A stretch of 64,000 bases of DNA, from positions 16,567-80,566 of the forward strand of contig JAHQIW010003626.1 of NCBI GenBank assembly GCA_019055375.1, in the 5' to 3' direction. This document shows, one piece after another, positions 36,476 to 48,299 of this stretch. The DNA is from Parelaphostrongylus tenuis (taxonomy: Eukaryota > Nematoda > Chromadorea > Rhabditida > Metastrongylidae). The first letter of the stretch is position 1; each line of letters begins with the position of its first letter. The notes under the pieces were generated by a model. The model ran no database searches. It had not been told where the DNA came from and saw nothing but the letters and a program-made list of their open reading frames with translations. The translations under genes and the position numbers were made by a program.

Positions 36476-36873
36476 TGATCGTGAAAACGTTTAGAGCCTT
36501 ATTGAGCTTGATACGTCACAGCCATAAGGTCACACCCGCTTCATCAGTGGCTCACGTCTCACACTGAACCCTACTTCCTAGCAGGGATGGGGAGACGTTG
36601 TTTATGGATATAGCACATGATGTGTTGTCACCATTTTTTAAAAATCGATGGCTTACGGCTGGTAGTGCATACGTAAAGAGCCTTCTCATCGACTGCTTTT
36701 TTGAACTCGCTATAAACATTCAGTAAAGTCTGTGAGAATGTTTAGAGCCCATCCTTGTTGGAATAGGGTCCAGTGGGACGTGGACCGTTGATGAAGAGGG
36801 CGACACCTCCGAAACGTACGCATGACTCTAACATATGAACCTCGGTAGAATTCTGAACATTTTCTCAGACTAT
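36476..36873. mobile_element. foldback element E with hammerhead-like motif
   Basis: Ends with sequence related to GTCTGTGAGAATGTT in inverted orientation (36728 right-going; complement at 36855-36870). An inner pair CCGCTTCATCAGTGG (36538) and TTGATGAAGAGGGCG (36788) is also inverted. The motif TTGATGA (36788-36794) ... ACCTCC GAAA CGTACGCATGACTC is shared with 38942, 62565 and 63391. Confidence 0.55.
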
Positions 36874-37691
36874 GCTGTATGCTTATAGCGAGGTTTAAAA
36901 ACAGATAGATGATAATGAACAGCTTAAAATAAGTAAAAATACAAACACTTATGATATCGACAATCCGGTCCTAAGAACTACTCACTAAAAAGTGAGACGA
37001 TTTTCTATAGCTTATTTGGAAGCGTTCATACACTCAAAGCTTTCCCTCTTCTATTTAATTGAACCGAATCGCCGATCATGGATTAACTTGGCCATGGCTC
37101 ATCGCTTCATATTCCTTTTGCAATATTTTTAAACCTAACTAAATATGCCTACCGAAGTAGCATGCCGGCCATAATACTTAGAAAACAGGGAAACTCTTGA
37201 GTCCATAATAGGAATGGTCTAGGGAACTTGAATGTGGCTAGACGTTGGATGTATTTGCACTTCACCGAAAGTTTGATACGTGAAAGCAAAAATGAACGAT
37301 GTGGACCATTCTTTCAGTAGAGATGTTTCTACACAGATTTGCTCACAGTAGCGCAGGACTTTACGACTAAATCAATATTAGTATCTTACTTGGATATTCG
37401 GATGGCTCCTTTTCACGAATGGTGGGAGCTCCAGCACATGACATGTATCAGTTAAGGGTTTTGCGCTGTGGAGTCCCGAAGTAAGCCTATCCGGGGCTAC
37501 CTCATTTCGTCAGCACATTAAAGCAGTTTGTCACAGATTTGTCACAATAACGATCCTTAATCTTTCTAGAAATCCATTAATATCGCTTTTGTTGTTCACG
37601 AGAAGAATCGTTGGGGGGAGGGCAGTGTTTTGATGTGCTGCTTCTTCAGTAATAATCGCATATCTACATTTTTATCGGTAATCGAGGTATA

Positions 37692-37905
37692 AGGGCGCCG
37701 TAACCGGGTGATTGTGATGCTAGTCGCGGGGCACATGGAACCGAGCCCCTCACCAACACTTTCCGGCAGTCAGTTACAACACCTTAAGGAACTCTGCAGC
37801 CAGGTTATTCTTGAGTTTGCAATGCAAGAAGAATCAGTATTCTACGATGTTCTAAAAGACGGTAAAGACAATAAACGGATTAAACGCTAGAGGTATAGCA
37901 ATTTA
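37692..37905 (+). repeat. SINE family D, degenerate
   Basis: GGCGCCGTAACCGGGTGATT head and CAGCCAGGTTATTCTTGAG body. Confidence 0.6.
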
Positions 37906-38159
37906 CATAATGAGAACATCATGTAAAAACGGAAAATAAAAAGTCCAACTAATTACAGCACGAGGACGCAGGATGTGTACTGCGTGGCATTGCCTTCTTA
38001 CAGCGCAAGCAGGGCCTTGTTCTAGGCAGTTCAAAACCAAGCAAGACTTCCATCTTCTAATAGACTCGGTCTTCAAAACTAGGAAGAATACACTAATTGG
38101 TAGAGTTTCGGCTCTACATTATTACCTCTTCAAATTGTTTCATTTGTTATTCAACTCGT

Positions 38160-38275
38160 TGAGGACGACCCCTGAGCGATGAATGGCTTGGTGAGCCAAG
38201 AGCGCGATTTCAAACCATTAATCTCGTAAACGACATAGAGCACCTTTAGCCACTGCGTCACATGCACTCACGTAA
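38160..38275 (-). repeat. SINE-A fragment
   Basis: Reverse strand from 38270: GAGTGCATGTGACGCAGTGG, CTAAAGGTGCTC, then the GGCTCACCAAGCCATTCATC body. Confidence 0.65.
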
Positions 38276-38511
38276 TTCAATAGTTTCTGTACATTTTAAA
38301 GAGATATTTTTGTATAGAACGATCACTACAGGATATAACTGCGCTCTATAATGGCGTTTTGTCTCCTTTCAACTTTACTCTTGCTTCAGGCGAACCTTGG
38401 AAGTTGATAGCTATCCCATTTTGAAGCCTTTGGCTGCACCCGGCAGTGGTTTTCTTTGGTTAAGACGTACCTGAGGCACATTTGTAGTGTTCAATCATGC
38501 TTTTGTGCTAC

Positions 38512-38745
38512 GAATGGGGGCGCCGTGGCCGAGTGGTTGTGATGCGCTTCGCGGCGTATGTGGAGTCGAGCTTCACACCACCTCCCCCAGCCCTTTTCTG
38601 CAGTCAGCAACAACGCCCTATGGGACGCCACAGCTAGGATATTCTCGAGCTTGCAAGGACACTCGCTTAAAAAGTATTCTACGAGGTTCAAGAAGAAGAC
38701 GAGTAAGCGAATTGAATGCTAGATGTACTAGGATTAAAGAATTTC
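38512..38745 (+). repeat. SINE family D
   Basis: CGCCGTGGCCGAGTGGTTGT head at 38521-38540, body CTGCAGTCAGCAACAACGCC, end GAATTGAATGCTAGATGTAC. Confidence 0.75.
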
Positions 38746-38935
38746 GCCAAAGATTGGCTGATGACAGGTTCGATAGCTTATGTCGCAGATTGGTAGTAAC
38801 TACAGCTTCGGTGCTGCAGTGGTTGCACGCTCCTCACACAAAGGTGTGAATTTGGGTTCACTGTCTACCTGAATCGAAACTTATGCAGATCACTCGACAT
38901 GCTCTATGTAGGGGTGGCAGATGAAAAGTGATGAG

Positions 38936-38975
38936 GATGCTTTGATGAGGAGGGCGAGACCGCCGAAACGTACGA
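38936..38975 (+). other. hammerhead-like core of element E type
   Basis: TTGATGA (38942-38948), GGAGGGCGAGACCGCC, GAAA (38964-38967), CGTACG. GGCG and CGCC can pair as a short stem II. The first core base is U instead of C. Confidence 0.3.
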
Positions 38976-39422
38976 AATCCGCTGAATTACCGGAATCTCA
39001 AAAAGGCTTGAAACAGTTTTTTAAAAATTTGTCAGAGGTCTAAAACAAGGTGTTTAGAAAGAGTCGACTGAATGCTAATTCTATTGTCTTGTTGGAAGAT
39101 ACAGTGTAGGCCTTCGTTTGCATTGTAAACAATGCACGTAATATTATTTTGTCCACAGATCTCATAACTTTAGGTGTTCTTCATAGCATTTGATCGAATG
39201 ATTTTAGATGCACAGAAGACGTATCTAAATGTTTTTTCTATGCACGAAGTTTTATCTCTACTTTCTTTACTTAGAGCATGCTTTTAATTCCTTTGCAGCT
39301 ACTCTAAACGAAATTTTTTTCAGTGTTCACACTTTTGAAGCGCTCCTATTGCTGTGTCATTTAAACTTCATCAGTTTCTGTGTCTAGAAGCTGTCGAATC
39401 ATTTGCCCATCGTAGATCTATA

Positions 39423-39566
39423 ATGAGCTCTACGGGAAAAGAAATAGTGTCCGAAGTATCCAAATCACAGCAGACCGAATTCTCAATGAGAACTACCCAG
39501 GTGATTACCGAACAACATAGAGGTAGAGAAAAGTTCGATGAAGCCCTCGTCGACTTTGCAGCATGA
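39423..39566 (+). CDS. small unassigned ORF or last exon
   Basis: 47 codons from ATG 39423: MSSTGKEIVSEVSKSQQTEF, then SMRTTQVITEQHRG and REKFDEALVDFAA, stop. It has a polar, charged, protein-like composition. CATCGTAG at about 39408-39415 could be a splice or trans-splice acceptor. AATAAAG at 39616 would serve as a polyadenylation signal. I recognise no family. Confidence 0.25.
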   Translation: MSSTGKEIVSEVSKSQQTEFSMRTTQVITEQHRGREKFDEALVDFAA

Positions 39567-39599
39567 ACAACACATCAAGCAGAACAATAGAATAATCAA

Positions 39600-41060
39600 G
39601 AATACAACTGACTCAAATAAAGTCTTGAGGGCTTACCTCAAAACTTTAGAAATGCCTGCTTGTGGCCCAATAAATGATTGAATAATGTCTTACACACTGA
39701 AGCTACCAATGAGTGACAATAAACACATAAGCTATGGTAAACAGATCGAAAATTCGTAAGAAATTGATGGATAATCTCAAGGTGCATCAAGGAGGTCCTG
39801 TGGTTAGATGCGTAGCTTTTACATGCGAACATGCTTGTTATCCCGACAAACAAGCATCACACGCTTAGAATTACCACAAAACCACTGTCGTTTAAAAAAC
39901 GATCGATTTTATGAGAAGCCACGGCAAATGAGAAAACTACTTTAAAATATGGAAATCGTACTAAAACGCAACTTTAGTATTATTTAGTAACAGGTCAGGT
40001 CATAGATCAATAACTACAATGTTTTCTGGAGTTAAACTTTGTCGTCTCAGCTAATAGGATATCATTGCACCTTGGAGTTCTGAAGTGAGCCTAGAGAAAT
40101 TTCCTATTTTAGAATATCTGCACCAGCAAGCGAAATTCAAGAGCATTTCTTTTATGAAGCATCTTCGTTTACGCATCGACATCAAGCCATGATGGAAACT
40201 AAGTCACAGCGTTCAGCACAGATCTGGAGAAGTCTACAGGGAGGACAAACATTTTTAGGTCATTACGAGAGATTTCAACACCAAGATCAAACCTAAAGAG
40301 AAATCGAAAAGGTCACACTGGAATCCATAGATTAACATGGGATGGACATGCGAGCAGTCATTCTGCAGAAGAAGGTCAGTCGAAGGAATCTTTGTCGTTA
40401 TAGTTTAGTACTCCTGTTGAATGTAAAGCATACGTTCCGAAGAAGATATTTTTTTGCCCACATTGAATACTTCTGATGAGGCGCAGCAAATAAAGCGATC
40501 ATAATTTCGACGATTATGCCGTCTGGACTGCATCCTGTGTCTGGACCATAGAAGCCTTTGATTGTGCATTCTATCCCCAAGATTTGTCGACTATGGAAAA
40601 AGCACTTGAAACTTCCGAATTGTATGCAATTCTTCTGCATTTTTCAACGTTGAAAAACAGACGCACGGCCACCAGCTGATTGTTTCCAACTGTAGAACAC
40701 GAATACAGCCTCTTCTTACTTACAGGTGGGTAACTGTGATGATTTCAAAAGAAATTCTCCATAATTCACGTCCGGGCAGGGATTCCCATCGAGGCAATCG
40801 ATATGCACCACTAAAACTTTTACCTCTTGGTTTCCTGGTATGTTACACATATTGGAGAACATTTACTGAAACGAACAATAAACTTGTGGGGCACTATGAC
40901 ACACCATTCATATCCATCTTGAGAATCACTTCAGTTCTGCACGTGCAGTATCAACAGAAACGGTGTGATTCGAACAATCCGAAAATTAAAACTGCTCGCT
41001 ACGGAAATCAAAACTCGAAGAGAATAAATAAATAGGAACAGTTAAAAACATTTGAGACAG
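39600..41060. other. no gene recognised
   Basis: AT-rich DNA with chance-like open frames on both strands (for example 40398-40640 minus and 40736-41035 plus) that lack motifs and splice partners. Confidence 0.35.
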
Positions 41061-41064
41061 CAAG

Positions 41065-42061
41065 CTACAGTTCGGTGTGGTCAAGATCGGCATCAAAGAG
41101 ATCGATGTCCTCGTCAACAGGAAGCTGGCCATCCTTGCCGCCCCATGGCTCCATCTTAGTAATTTTGAAGAAAGTATAGCTCTAAAATTGCGAAACCATT
41201 GAGAAGGGTAGTATTGTTGGACGTAAACCTAATATAGAGTAAGTTTATGAAAACATTCACCTTCATAGGTGCTGTTTCTCCTTTCCGTAGTTCAGATCTC
41301 AGAGGAACTCGTTCATTCCATCGCTACTAAAGTATCACTGAGTCTTGCTAAATTTACAGTGAATAGAAAGAGGTAAAAGCCACTGAACATATTAGAGCAT
41401 GGAAAATTTCATTTTCCTATGGTACATTGGAACCACTGCAGGATAACCAAATCCCCCTAATCCAAATGCTTTCTCTAACTCGTTTATGGGCACCACCTTC
41501 TACATATATCTATCTAACCAATAATTAGCCGTGAAATATTCACATAAGAGACATGCTTGACACATTCAGCAAACCCCAGCCATTCTTTATATATTTCGCT
41601 CTTATTTCTTGTAAAAGGCTGCGGTAATCGTTGCGACATTTTGACTGAAAATCCAGGATATGGTGAAGGAAAGCAAAAATGCATAATTATTTCCCCGTAC
41701 ATTGCTCTGAAAGGTCAACGTTGAAATCACAGACAACCGTAACGAAAAAATGAGGAACACATTATACCTTCGACAACCTCTTACGTGGTAGCTTCCACGA
41801 CCTTCGGAGGTGGAAGGTATTCTAAAGCCTAAAGAGTAATCTCTAAGAATTTCTGCGACGAATGCACACATTAATAAACGTGCACGGACGTAGTACCTTG
41901 AATGTGGCCCAGATTACAATGCCTGATGTTGTTCTGCCGCCATCGTAATCGACAGCATCACTTGCCTCAGGATCAGGAGCGAAGTATTAGATTGTGGGAA
42001 ATCCACGAATTCCAAATTTGTTCGCCACAACTGTGTGCACGATTGCATTCAAAGCTCCAAT
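41065..42061 (-). pseudogene. PDIA6: PDIA6/P5-like protein disulfide isomerase, truncated
   Basis: Minus strand. Block 42061-41897 reads ANKFGIRGFPTI, a stop (TAA at 41989-41987), then DAVDYDGGRTTSGIV, matching the YGIRGFPTIK... VDYDGGR region of the second thioredoxin domain of PDIA6. The codon after FPTI, usually Lys (AAA), is TAA. Block 41852-41785 reads EILRDYSLG, like the FLRELS.G segment before the tail. Block 41154-41065 reads [20 protein letters not shown], then DADLDHTEL, the acidic PDIA6 tail with a KDEL-type ER-retention signal, HTEL. About 100 residues between the first two blocks are missing, as are both CGHC domains. The upstream end is cut by SINE-A and the arm boundary. The full-length family acts in the ER lumen. 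Confidence 0.8.
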
Positions 42062-42111
42062 CTTCAAAAAAGTAAGATGTAGGGCATGTGACATGCATGT
42101 ATATATACATA

Positions 42112-42426
42112 TATGTATAAAGGATAAGGATAAAGGATAAAGCTCTCGGCGTTGATCAATCCCTGAGGGATGCGCCATGCATTCGACTTCAATTTTTAAC
42201 TTCGTTTAAGGTGATTGATTGCATATCTGGCCTTTACAATGACTCGCGGTGGCCTCCCGCTGAACCGAGTCAGTGCTGCTTATCCTCTCAGACAAATCTG
42301 AGACCTGTCTGGTACCAATTCACCGACCCTTTAGGGATAGACGGCTTGGGGAGCCATGAGCGCGAGATTGGACCATTAACCTCGTGTGCGACGCAGAGCA
42401 CCTCTATTACTGCGCCACATGCTCTC

Positions 42427-42428
<2 letters not shown>
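42112..42428 (-). repeat. SINE-A at the inner end of the right arm
   Basis: The reverse-strand head begins GAGAGCATGTGGCGCAGTAA at 42428, followed by the standard body and GGGATTGATCAACGCCGAGA, and a (TATCCTT)-type tail at 42112-42140. A (TA)n run follows upstream. Confidence 0.75.
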
Positions 42429-42482
<54 letters not shown>

Positions 42483-42600
42483 TATATGTATGAAGTGTGC
42501 ACATATATATGCATATATGTACATGTGCACACACATATACCTAAGTATATATCTATTTATATGCACATACATGCATATATATATATTATATACAATTGTT
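42427..42600. repeat. (TA)n and CATA-rich tract
   Basis: About 55 bases of pure TA, then CATATA variants. Mirror of 17035-17212. Confidence 0.9.
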
Positions 42601-42639
42601 TGCAGAAAAAGTGATGTCGTATTTTCAAATAGATAAGAA

Positions 42640-43130
42640 GAATATTTTGTACATTAGTTGAGTTTAGATGAAAAAACAAATATATATCGAAATAGTTTCC
42701 CTTCACGTTAGATATTTGAACTTCAAGCATTATTTGCCAGTCTTCTGGAATGTGCCAAATCATCACTGGATCACAGTCAAAGTCATTAGCCAATATCCCG
42801 CAACTCATCGATGAATCTATCGCAATTGAACTGATAAGTGCTTGGAGACTAACTTTTCGTGGACGTCTCTCACTTGGTAGGTCGGTCAATAGGGCTTTGA
42901 CATTCTTCACAGAATTTTTGAACGAACACTGAGCAGTACTAACATCGCAAAATTTCGTCACGACACGCTTTGCAAATTTGTCAGTCAGCCCCAGCAGCGT
43001 TGACATCGAAACTGGAGTTGAATTGGAGCAGCAAATTTTTTTCTTCCATGGTCAGCTCCATTTAGAAAGCCGTGAAAGGAAGCGATATATCGTTCGATGA
43101 GCAAGAAAACAGGCTTTCTGATGAGCTCAC
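42640..43130 (-). mobile_element. mariner-type transposase N-terminal remnant, right-arm copy
   Basis: The open minus frame from 43006 reads LTDLPSERRPRKVSLQALIS, then SMSCGILANDFDCDP and MIWHIPEDWQIML. This fits the mariner DNA-binding region: W/F-rich start, D.PR.GRP.K linker, second helix-turn-helix (reLA..f..s..ti..HL). The frame then enters non-coding sequence, and no catalytic domain follows. The left-arm partner has stops, so this copy preserves the frame better. Confidence 0.6.
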
Positions 43131-43194
43131 ATTCGCAGAAAATACATGTGTAAGAATTATTTACTCACCAGTACGACAAAACTTCTACAATCTA

Positions 43195-43214
43195 TTGCAT
43201 ACATATATGCACAT

Positions 43215-43247
<33 letters not shown>

Positions 43248-43400
43248 ATATATATAATGTACGTATGCGTTTACACATAGTTGCGTATACGTTTGCACAT
43301 ATATGCCTATATGTGCATATACAAACATGAGTATATGTACATATACATGTACATGTATACATACATACATATATATGCATATACGCAAACATATACGCTT
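43195..43400. repeat. TA/CATA-rich tract
   Basis: Mirror of 16280-16445. Confidence 0.85.
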
Positions 43401-44962
43401 GATGGAGAGCATAATTTTAGCCTTTCAAAAGCATTGAAATAATCAAATTTCTTTGACTGTTCTTTGTATCTATCATGAAGCACTTTTACTCATAACTAAG
43501 TTGAAGAACATCCCAGCATAATTTTTTGAGAGTTCTAATGACAACTATGTTAGACCAGCATTCAACAGACAAACCGCGGTGGTTCACAATAGTGTCAGCT
43601 TCTCTATAACCTCCGGTAACCTCTAGATAGCAAGAGTATCAGAATTGGGGCTTCATAGATTTCTAGTAAAGACTGTGATCTACTGAAAAACATGAACGTG
43701 AGGATACTACTATTAACTCCGAATATAAAGAGAATTAAAATTTTCCCGAAAAATAAAACGAACGAAGTTCAGACCGTTCATATTACCTATGAATGAACGA
43801 AAGCTGCGAACACCAACAATAAATTAGAAAACACCACTATCTTTTCTGCTTTGACCAAATCCTATTCGTTCAACTGCTTTAACTGCTATATATCAAATAC
43901 AAATTATGACAAAAAAGAAGGCAAGAAAGTATTACGTGTTTATCGAAATTATTTATTCTCTTGCTGACATAGAATAGTAGACACCTTTAAATAATATCCA
44001 CACCCTTTCTAAAGTCGCTCTCTGTGGATGGCAGTTAGTCGATTTTTGCATGCAGCCCGTGATTTCCATTACTGTATAGAAATTTTTCCTGTGTTTCAAA
44101 AAAATGTCAAGTTTTTTGTGTTACTCTGATACTAATCAATTTTGACTACAAGCTAATACACTTTTGGCGCATATACAAATCTTATTTGCGAAGAGAATTA
44201 AGACAGTGATGCTTGATTTTCTTTTCGCTTCTGCAGCGCTCGAAATATACTCAGAAACCAGATTTAGCTTCAAGGCCAGCAATCATTGGCTATCGAATAA
44301 GTATCAGCACAGTCTGATAAAAAGCCATCTGCACAACCCTGCCATGCAGGCGAAGCATTCGAAGTGGTAAACATGATTTTGTATTTGTTGCTACAGCGAA
44401 CTAAAAATGCCTCTTCAGAAATCAGGCATAGTCTTTGATTGCCAGGATATAAACTTTCGAATAGCTATCGCAACTCCACTAGAAAAGCTTTGTCCGGTGG
44501 AAAACACCTCTCAAAAGCCGAAGGTCAAAATGACAATCGCCACAAGCAAAACCTTCAGTCTACCTTTTTCACCATAGTGGCGGCACCAGAGAGAAATAAA
44601 GGCACATATTTTCCACCAAACTAACTCGTACATTACGTGTTCAAAGAGAAAAGAGAGAACGAGGTGCATTCGTGTGTTCCTACGAGGAATAAGGCTGACG
44701 TCAGTCGCCTCCTGTTCTATTTACTCACGGACTCAAGAAAAACAGAATTTTAGCGTCATATATATAGGTTAACACAGCGTGAAAGAACGTTTGAGAGTGC
44801 TTACATTTCTAATGTTGGTCACAACGAGACAACACTAACAAACAAGTGCTTTTGTGCCACCCACTAATTTTTTAGATCATGTCCTGTGATAATATTTGAA
44901 AATATGGTGCAGATTCGGGGATTTCCTGCTGCATGTTAGACTTGCCTGAATATTGTTATAAT

Positions 44963-45243
44963 TCCCAAGACCGACTGTCTATTAACCTCGGCATGCTTCA
45001 ATATAACTACTTATTTTCTTCTTTAAGCGAACACGAGGCGTTATAATGAACTTTGTTCGACAGCTGACGTTTCCTAGGTCTGGTGATTTTCTCTAAAGAA
45101 GTAATGGAGGTGTTTGACTGATTGTATTGCAAACATTTTGACCTTTCCAGGCTCTGAAGAAGGCGAACTGCCGAAACGTCAGCTATCGAATAAAGTTTAA
45201 TGTAACACCTCGTGTTTTGCTTAAAGAAGAAAATAAGTGATTA
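44963..45243 (+). mobile_element. recent foldback insertion with hammerhead-like core
   Basis: Flanked by identical 12-mers TATTGTTATAAT (44951-44962 and 45244-45255). The left arm has the empty site once (14707-14718, 11 of 12 identical). The element starts with TCCCAAGACCGACTGTCTAT, followed by about 70-base inverted termini (CTTATTTTCTTCTTTAAGC and its complement near 45215-45235). The inner right side holds CTGAAGA (45154-45160), AGGCGAACTGCC, GAAA (45173-45176), CGTCAGC. It has no ORF. The target duplication proves insertion after the arms duplicated. Confidence 0.7.
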
Positions 45244-45284
45244 TATTGTTATAATGTTACAATAAACCCTAGAATCTAGAGTGG

Positions 45285-45705
45285 TGTGCAAATGTGTTTG
45301 CGTCAGCTGAGACTCAAACCCATATTTCATTCTTTTGGGGGAGCGCGCGATGAGCCATTGCACTACCGACGCTCGTTCTGCACACCTCTCTTTCTACGCT
45401 ACAACGCAATATCTGTCAACAGCCAACCGTCTACGGTCAGGCGTGGGCAGTGGCAATAGGCGGTCGAATAAAAATGATTGTTGGTTGATTATTGAAACCC
45501 AATTTCTGTCAACATAAGTGGGTTCAATGCCGATAAGTGACTGCCTATGCCAGACCGTAAACGATTGGCTGACGACAGATAACACGTAGTAGTGTAGAAA
45601 GAGAGGTGTGCAAAACGAGCGTCGGTAGTGCAACGGTTCAGCGCGCGCTCTCGTAAAGAGGGAAGTCTGGGTTCAAATTCCAGCTGACGCAAACGTTTCT
45701 GCGCA
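45285..45705. repeat. divergent pair of tRNA-like family-B units
   Basis: Minus-strand unit 45285-45390 and plus-strand unit 45610-45705 (GCGTCGGTAGTGCAACGGTT, later GGGTTCAAATTCCAGCTGAC). Mirror of 14225-14690. Confidence 0.65.
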
Positions 45706-46439
45706 CCATTCTACGCCATTGGGTTTATTGAATATTTTCTTCTAAAAAGGAGCAAAAATCCTAGCTGGATTGAGAAATGACGCAGTAAATACCCAGCTAC
45801 TATCGGAAGCCTAAGGTCGTTTTGAAAATGGAGAAAATCTGTTCGGTCTTTTCAATTGAAAGAAACTAAGGGCGCATTTATGTCATGATGGCGAAACAGT
45901 GAAGAAGTAAATGTACCCTGCAATCTCGAAATCCGTATTGGTTGTATGTAAACGTTCTTCCATATGAGTGAGGGAAAAGTCTACCAGGTAGTCAATGCGG
46001 ATAAACTCTCCGAGTTTCTAGAACCCGATCGCAACTACGACACACAATGTAGCGTCCAGAATGTAAGCTCAAGACTGCGCCTAATAGTGCCGTCGGTGCT
46101 CCCACATCGTCGCGCACGTGGCGGCTCGGCGGCGAGCAGTTCACAGTGACCAGTACGTCGTGTTGCCGTCCATCGGGAAAAAGGTTGCTGGTTTGATTTC
46201 CTATTATGAGTTTTTTGGTGCTATCTTTTTGGTTTCGACTAGTGTCGGATATGTTCTTCTATAATGTAATTATCACAACAACAACACTCGGTTGCTACTC
46301 TTTTTGATAAACGTTATATGGCGACTGATGTCTGATGCTCATCGTATTGACTAGATAGGTTTCACCTCTCTAATATTTAAGACTCGCACTATTTCTGCCG
46401 AATCTTCGCAGGGGCCTCATATATGGAATGCACCTGAAA

Positions 46440-46560
46440 GAACTGAGTGCTGAGCAAAAAATTCGACCTCAGGCGGGAGTCTAATTCTCGTTTCACCCAC
46501 CATGAGTGAAAAAAGGGTTCAGCTCACCCTCAGTTCGAATTTTGGCTCACCACTCAATTT
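46440..46560. repeat. tRNA-like family-C unit
   Basis: Mirror of 13355-13480; contains the complements of GAATTAGACTCCCGCCTGAG-type B-box sequence. Confidence 0.5.
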
Positions 46561-47671
46561 TCTTAGGTGCATTTAGTCTCTCTGTACTCTAGGTTTTTGA
46601 AATTAATTTATAGAGTGTGCCATGTATAGAATAGTGATCTACGAGATACTCATTTCTGGTTTTATAATTTTTGGTTTTATAATGGTAATACAAGTCTTAA
46701 AAGTTTATAAGGTATTTTTCCGATACGAGCACCTGTTTCGATTCCTTGAAATATACATTTTTTTAATCTTTCTTAGAGTGTTCTAATACCCCTTCAATAG
46801 CAAGGATTAGAAGGATTTCACTGATGTATTTTGTTCGGAACAGCTCTATTATTGTGTTATAGCAACAAAAGTAGTATCATGTTAATCGTTAGAAATTTCT
46901 CGCTCAACGAAACTTTTCCTCAAGACTCTTAGAAACGCATACGATAGCTTAAAGGCCGCGATTCTAATGATGTGCTTGGTTTTTGAAGAGGACTTTTTAG
47001 TGCGCCGTACAAGCCAAAAGAATGTTAAGTTTTGCGCAGCACAACACGAAACCAAAACACCTGCTTTACCGGTAGAAGGGTAGGAACTATGCAACATGAC
47101 AGCCATGCCACTGCGCTTTTGTCGATGCCAAATTTGCGAAAAGAAAAGAAATTTTCTTTGATTGTTTCAACATACTAAAAACGTCTTCCTCGAAAATCAG
47201 CTACATCATCGTAATCGGCAAAATTTAAGCTACTAAGTAGCCGATGAAACTCGCAAGGATAAGCATTGGTCGTTGAGGCACGCTTGAATGAGAAACAAAA
47301 TTTAATATTTGCTATTACAGAACAGCAGTAAATCCATTTTGAAAACATGGTGGACCATAAAAATTTTTTGATTTGAGCTACTCGGTTGACTGCTCAGACC
47401 TGAAAAGAATCAAAAAACTTTTCTTTCAAGAGCTCGAAACAAGGGGCAGATAATGAAAAAAGTATTGTTGGCATATCATTATATACTCGTGGAAATGCAC
47501 GTATTGACAGCGAACGAGAACAGGCTGGCCATAATTGTGGTATCTCATGACAGTTCTTCATTTAGAATACAAAAGTTGTGCTCGAGCTGGAGAAACCCGC
47601 GCGTGGCGATGGTGGAGAAGACATGATTCGTCCTGTGGCAGATTGCGGGGTAGGGCTTATCATTTCCCTCT

Positions 47672-47673
47672 CG

Positions 47674-47708
<35 letters not shown>
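47672..47708 (+). repeat. CT microsatellite
   Basis: Perfect TCTCTC run. The homologous left-arm tract (12205-12265) is interrupted GA. Confidence 0.9.
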
Positions 47709-47710
<2 letters not shown>

Positions 47711-48299
47711 TCACTCATGCTTACAATGTTGTTTGCAAAAATTTCAGCTGTAAGCCACGTATCCATCAGTATTACGCTACTCCTGGTAGAAGTTACGAGG
47801 ACTCCTGTGAGAAAAGAAACATACTTGTAGTGGAAACATTTGAACGACAATGGGCCTCGCACAGGGGTTCCGAGATGGATTGCAGCATCGACTCAAAGGT
47901 GAGTGAATTCGATTAAGTTGAAAGGCCCTGAAGTAAATCTGTGGATGCGGATGGTATTGCGGACATCTTTCTATTTAAGACCTTCCGCAGCCACTTCGAT
48001 AGATTTGGGCGTAGAAAGTTCTAATATTAGAATGTTGACATTAGTGTTTCTTGACCATTTGACTTCCGTGGACCCAAATTAATGCGACGACACACAATAT
48101 AGCGCTAGTCGTCTATAATGCAAGCCTTCACATCTTCTTGGAATGTCGCGGGGGTTTATTTATCTCCACCTCTATTCCATGCTGCTTGTTTGTGATGTCT
48201 AACAACCGGGCCTCTGGGTATCTAGGCTCGATTGCTCAATAGTAAAATAGTTGGATAAACCCGACTACCTTACTAAGAACAATGTGAAAGCATACATTC

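Noticed and set aside
38521..38560. A selenocysteine or serine tRNA from the GTGGCCGAGTGGTTGTGAT head
   Set aside because: The same head occurs in four dispersed family-D copies with a common 200-base body.
39392..39427. SNHLPIVDL followed by a stop on the plus strand, resembling the SDHLPL end of Angel-type proteins
   Set aside because: It is on the opposite strand and 9 kb away from the Angel exons, with no other Angel-like coding near it. The match is too short.
40398..40640. Minus-strand frame with a GFYGPDTGCSPDG segment, first taken for an Angel exon
   Set aside because: A much better and phase-matched exon with that function is at 32179-32030; the 40.4-kb frame is out of order and lacks splice sites.
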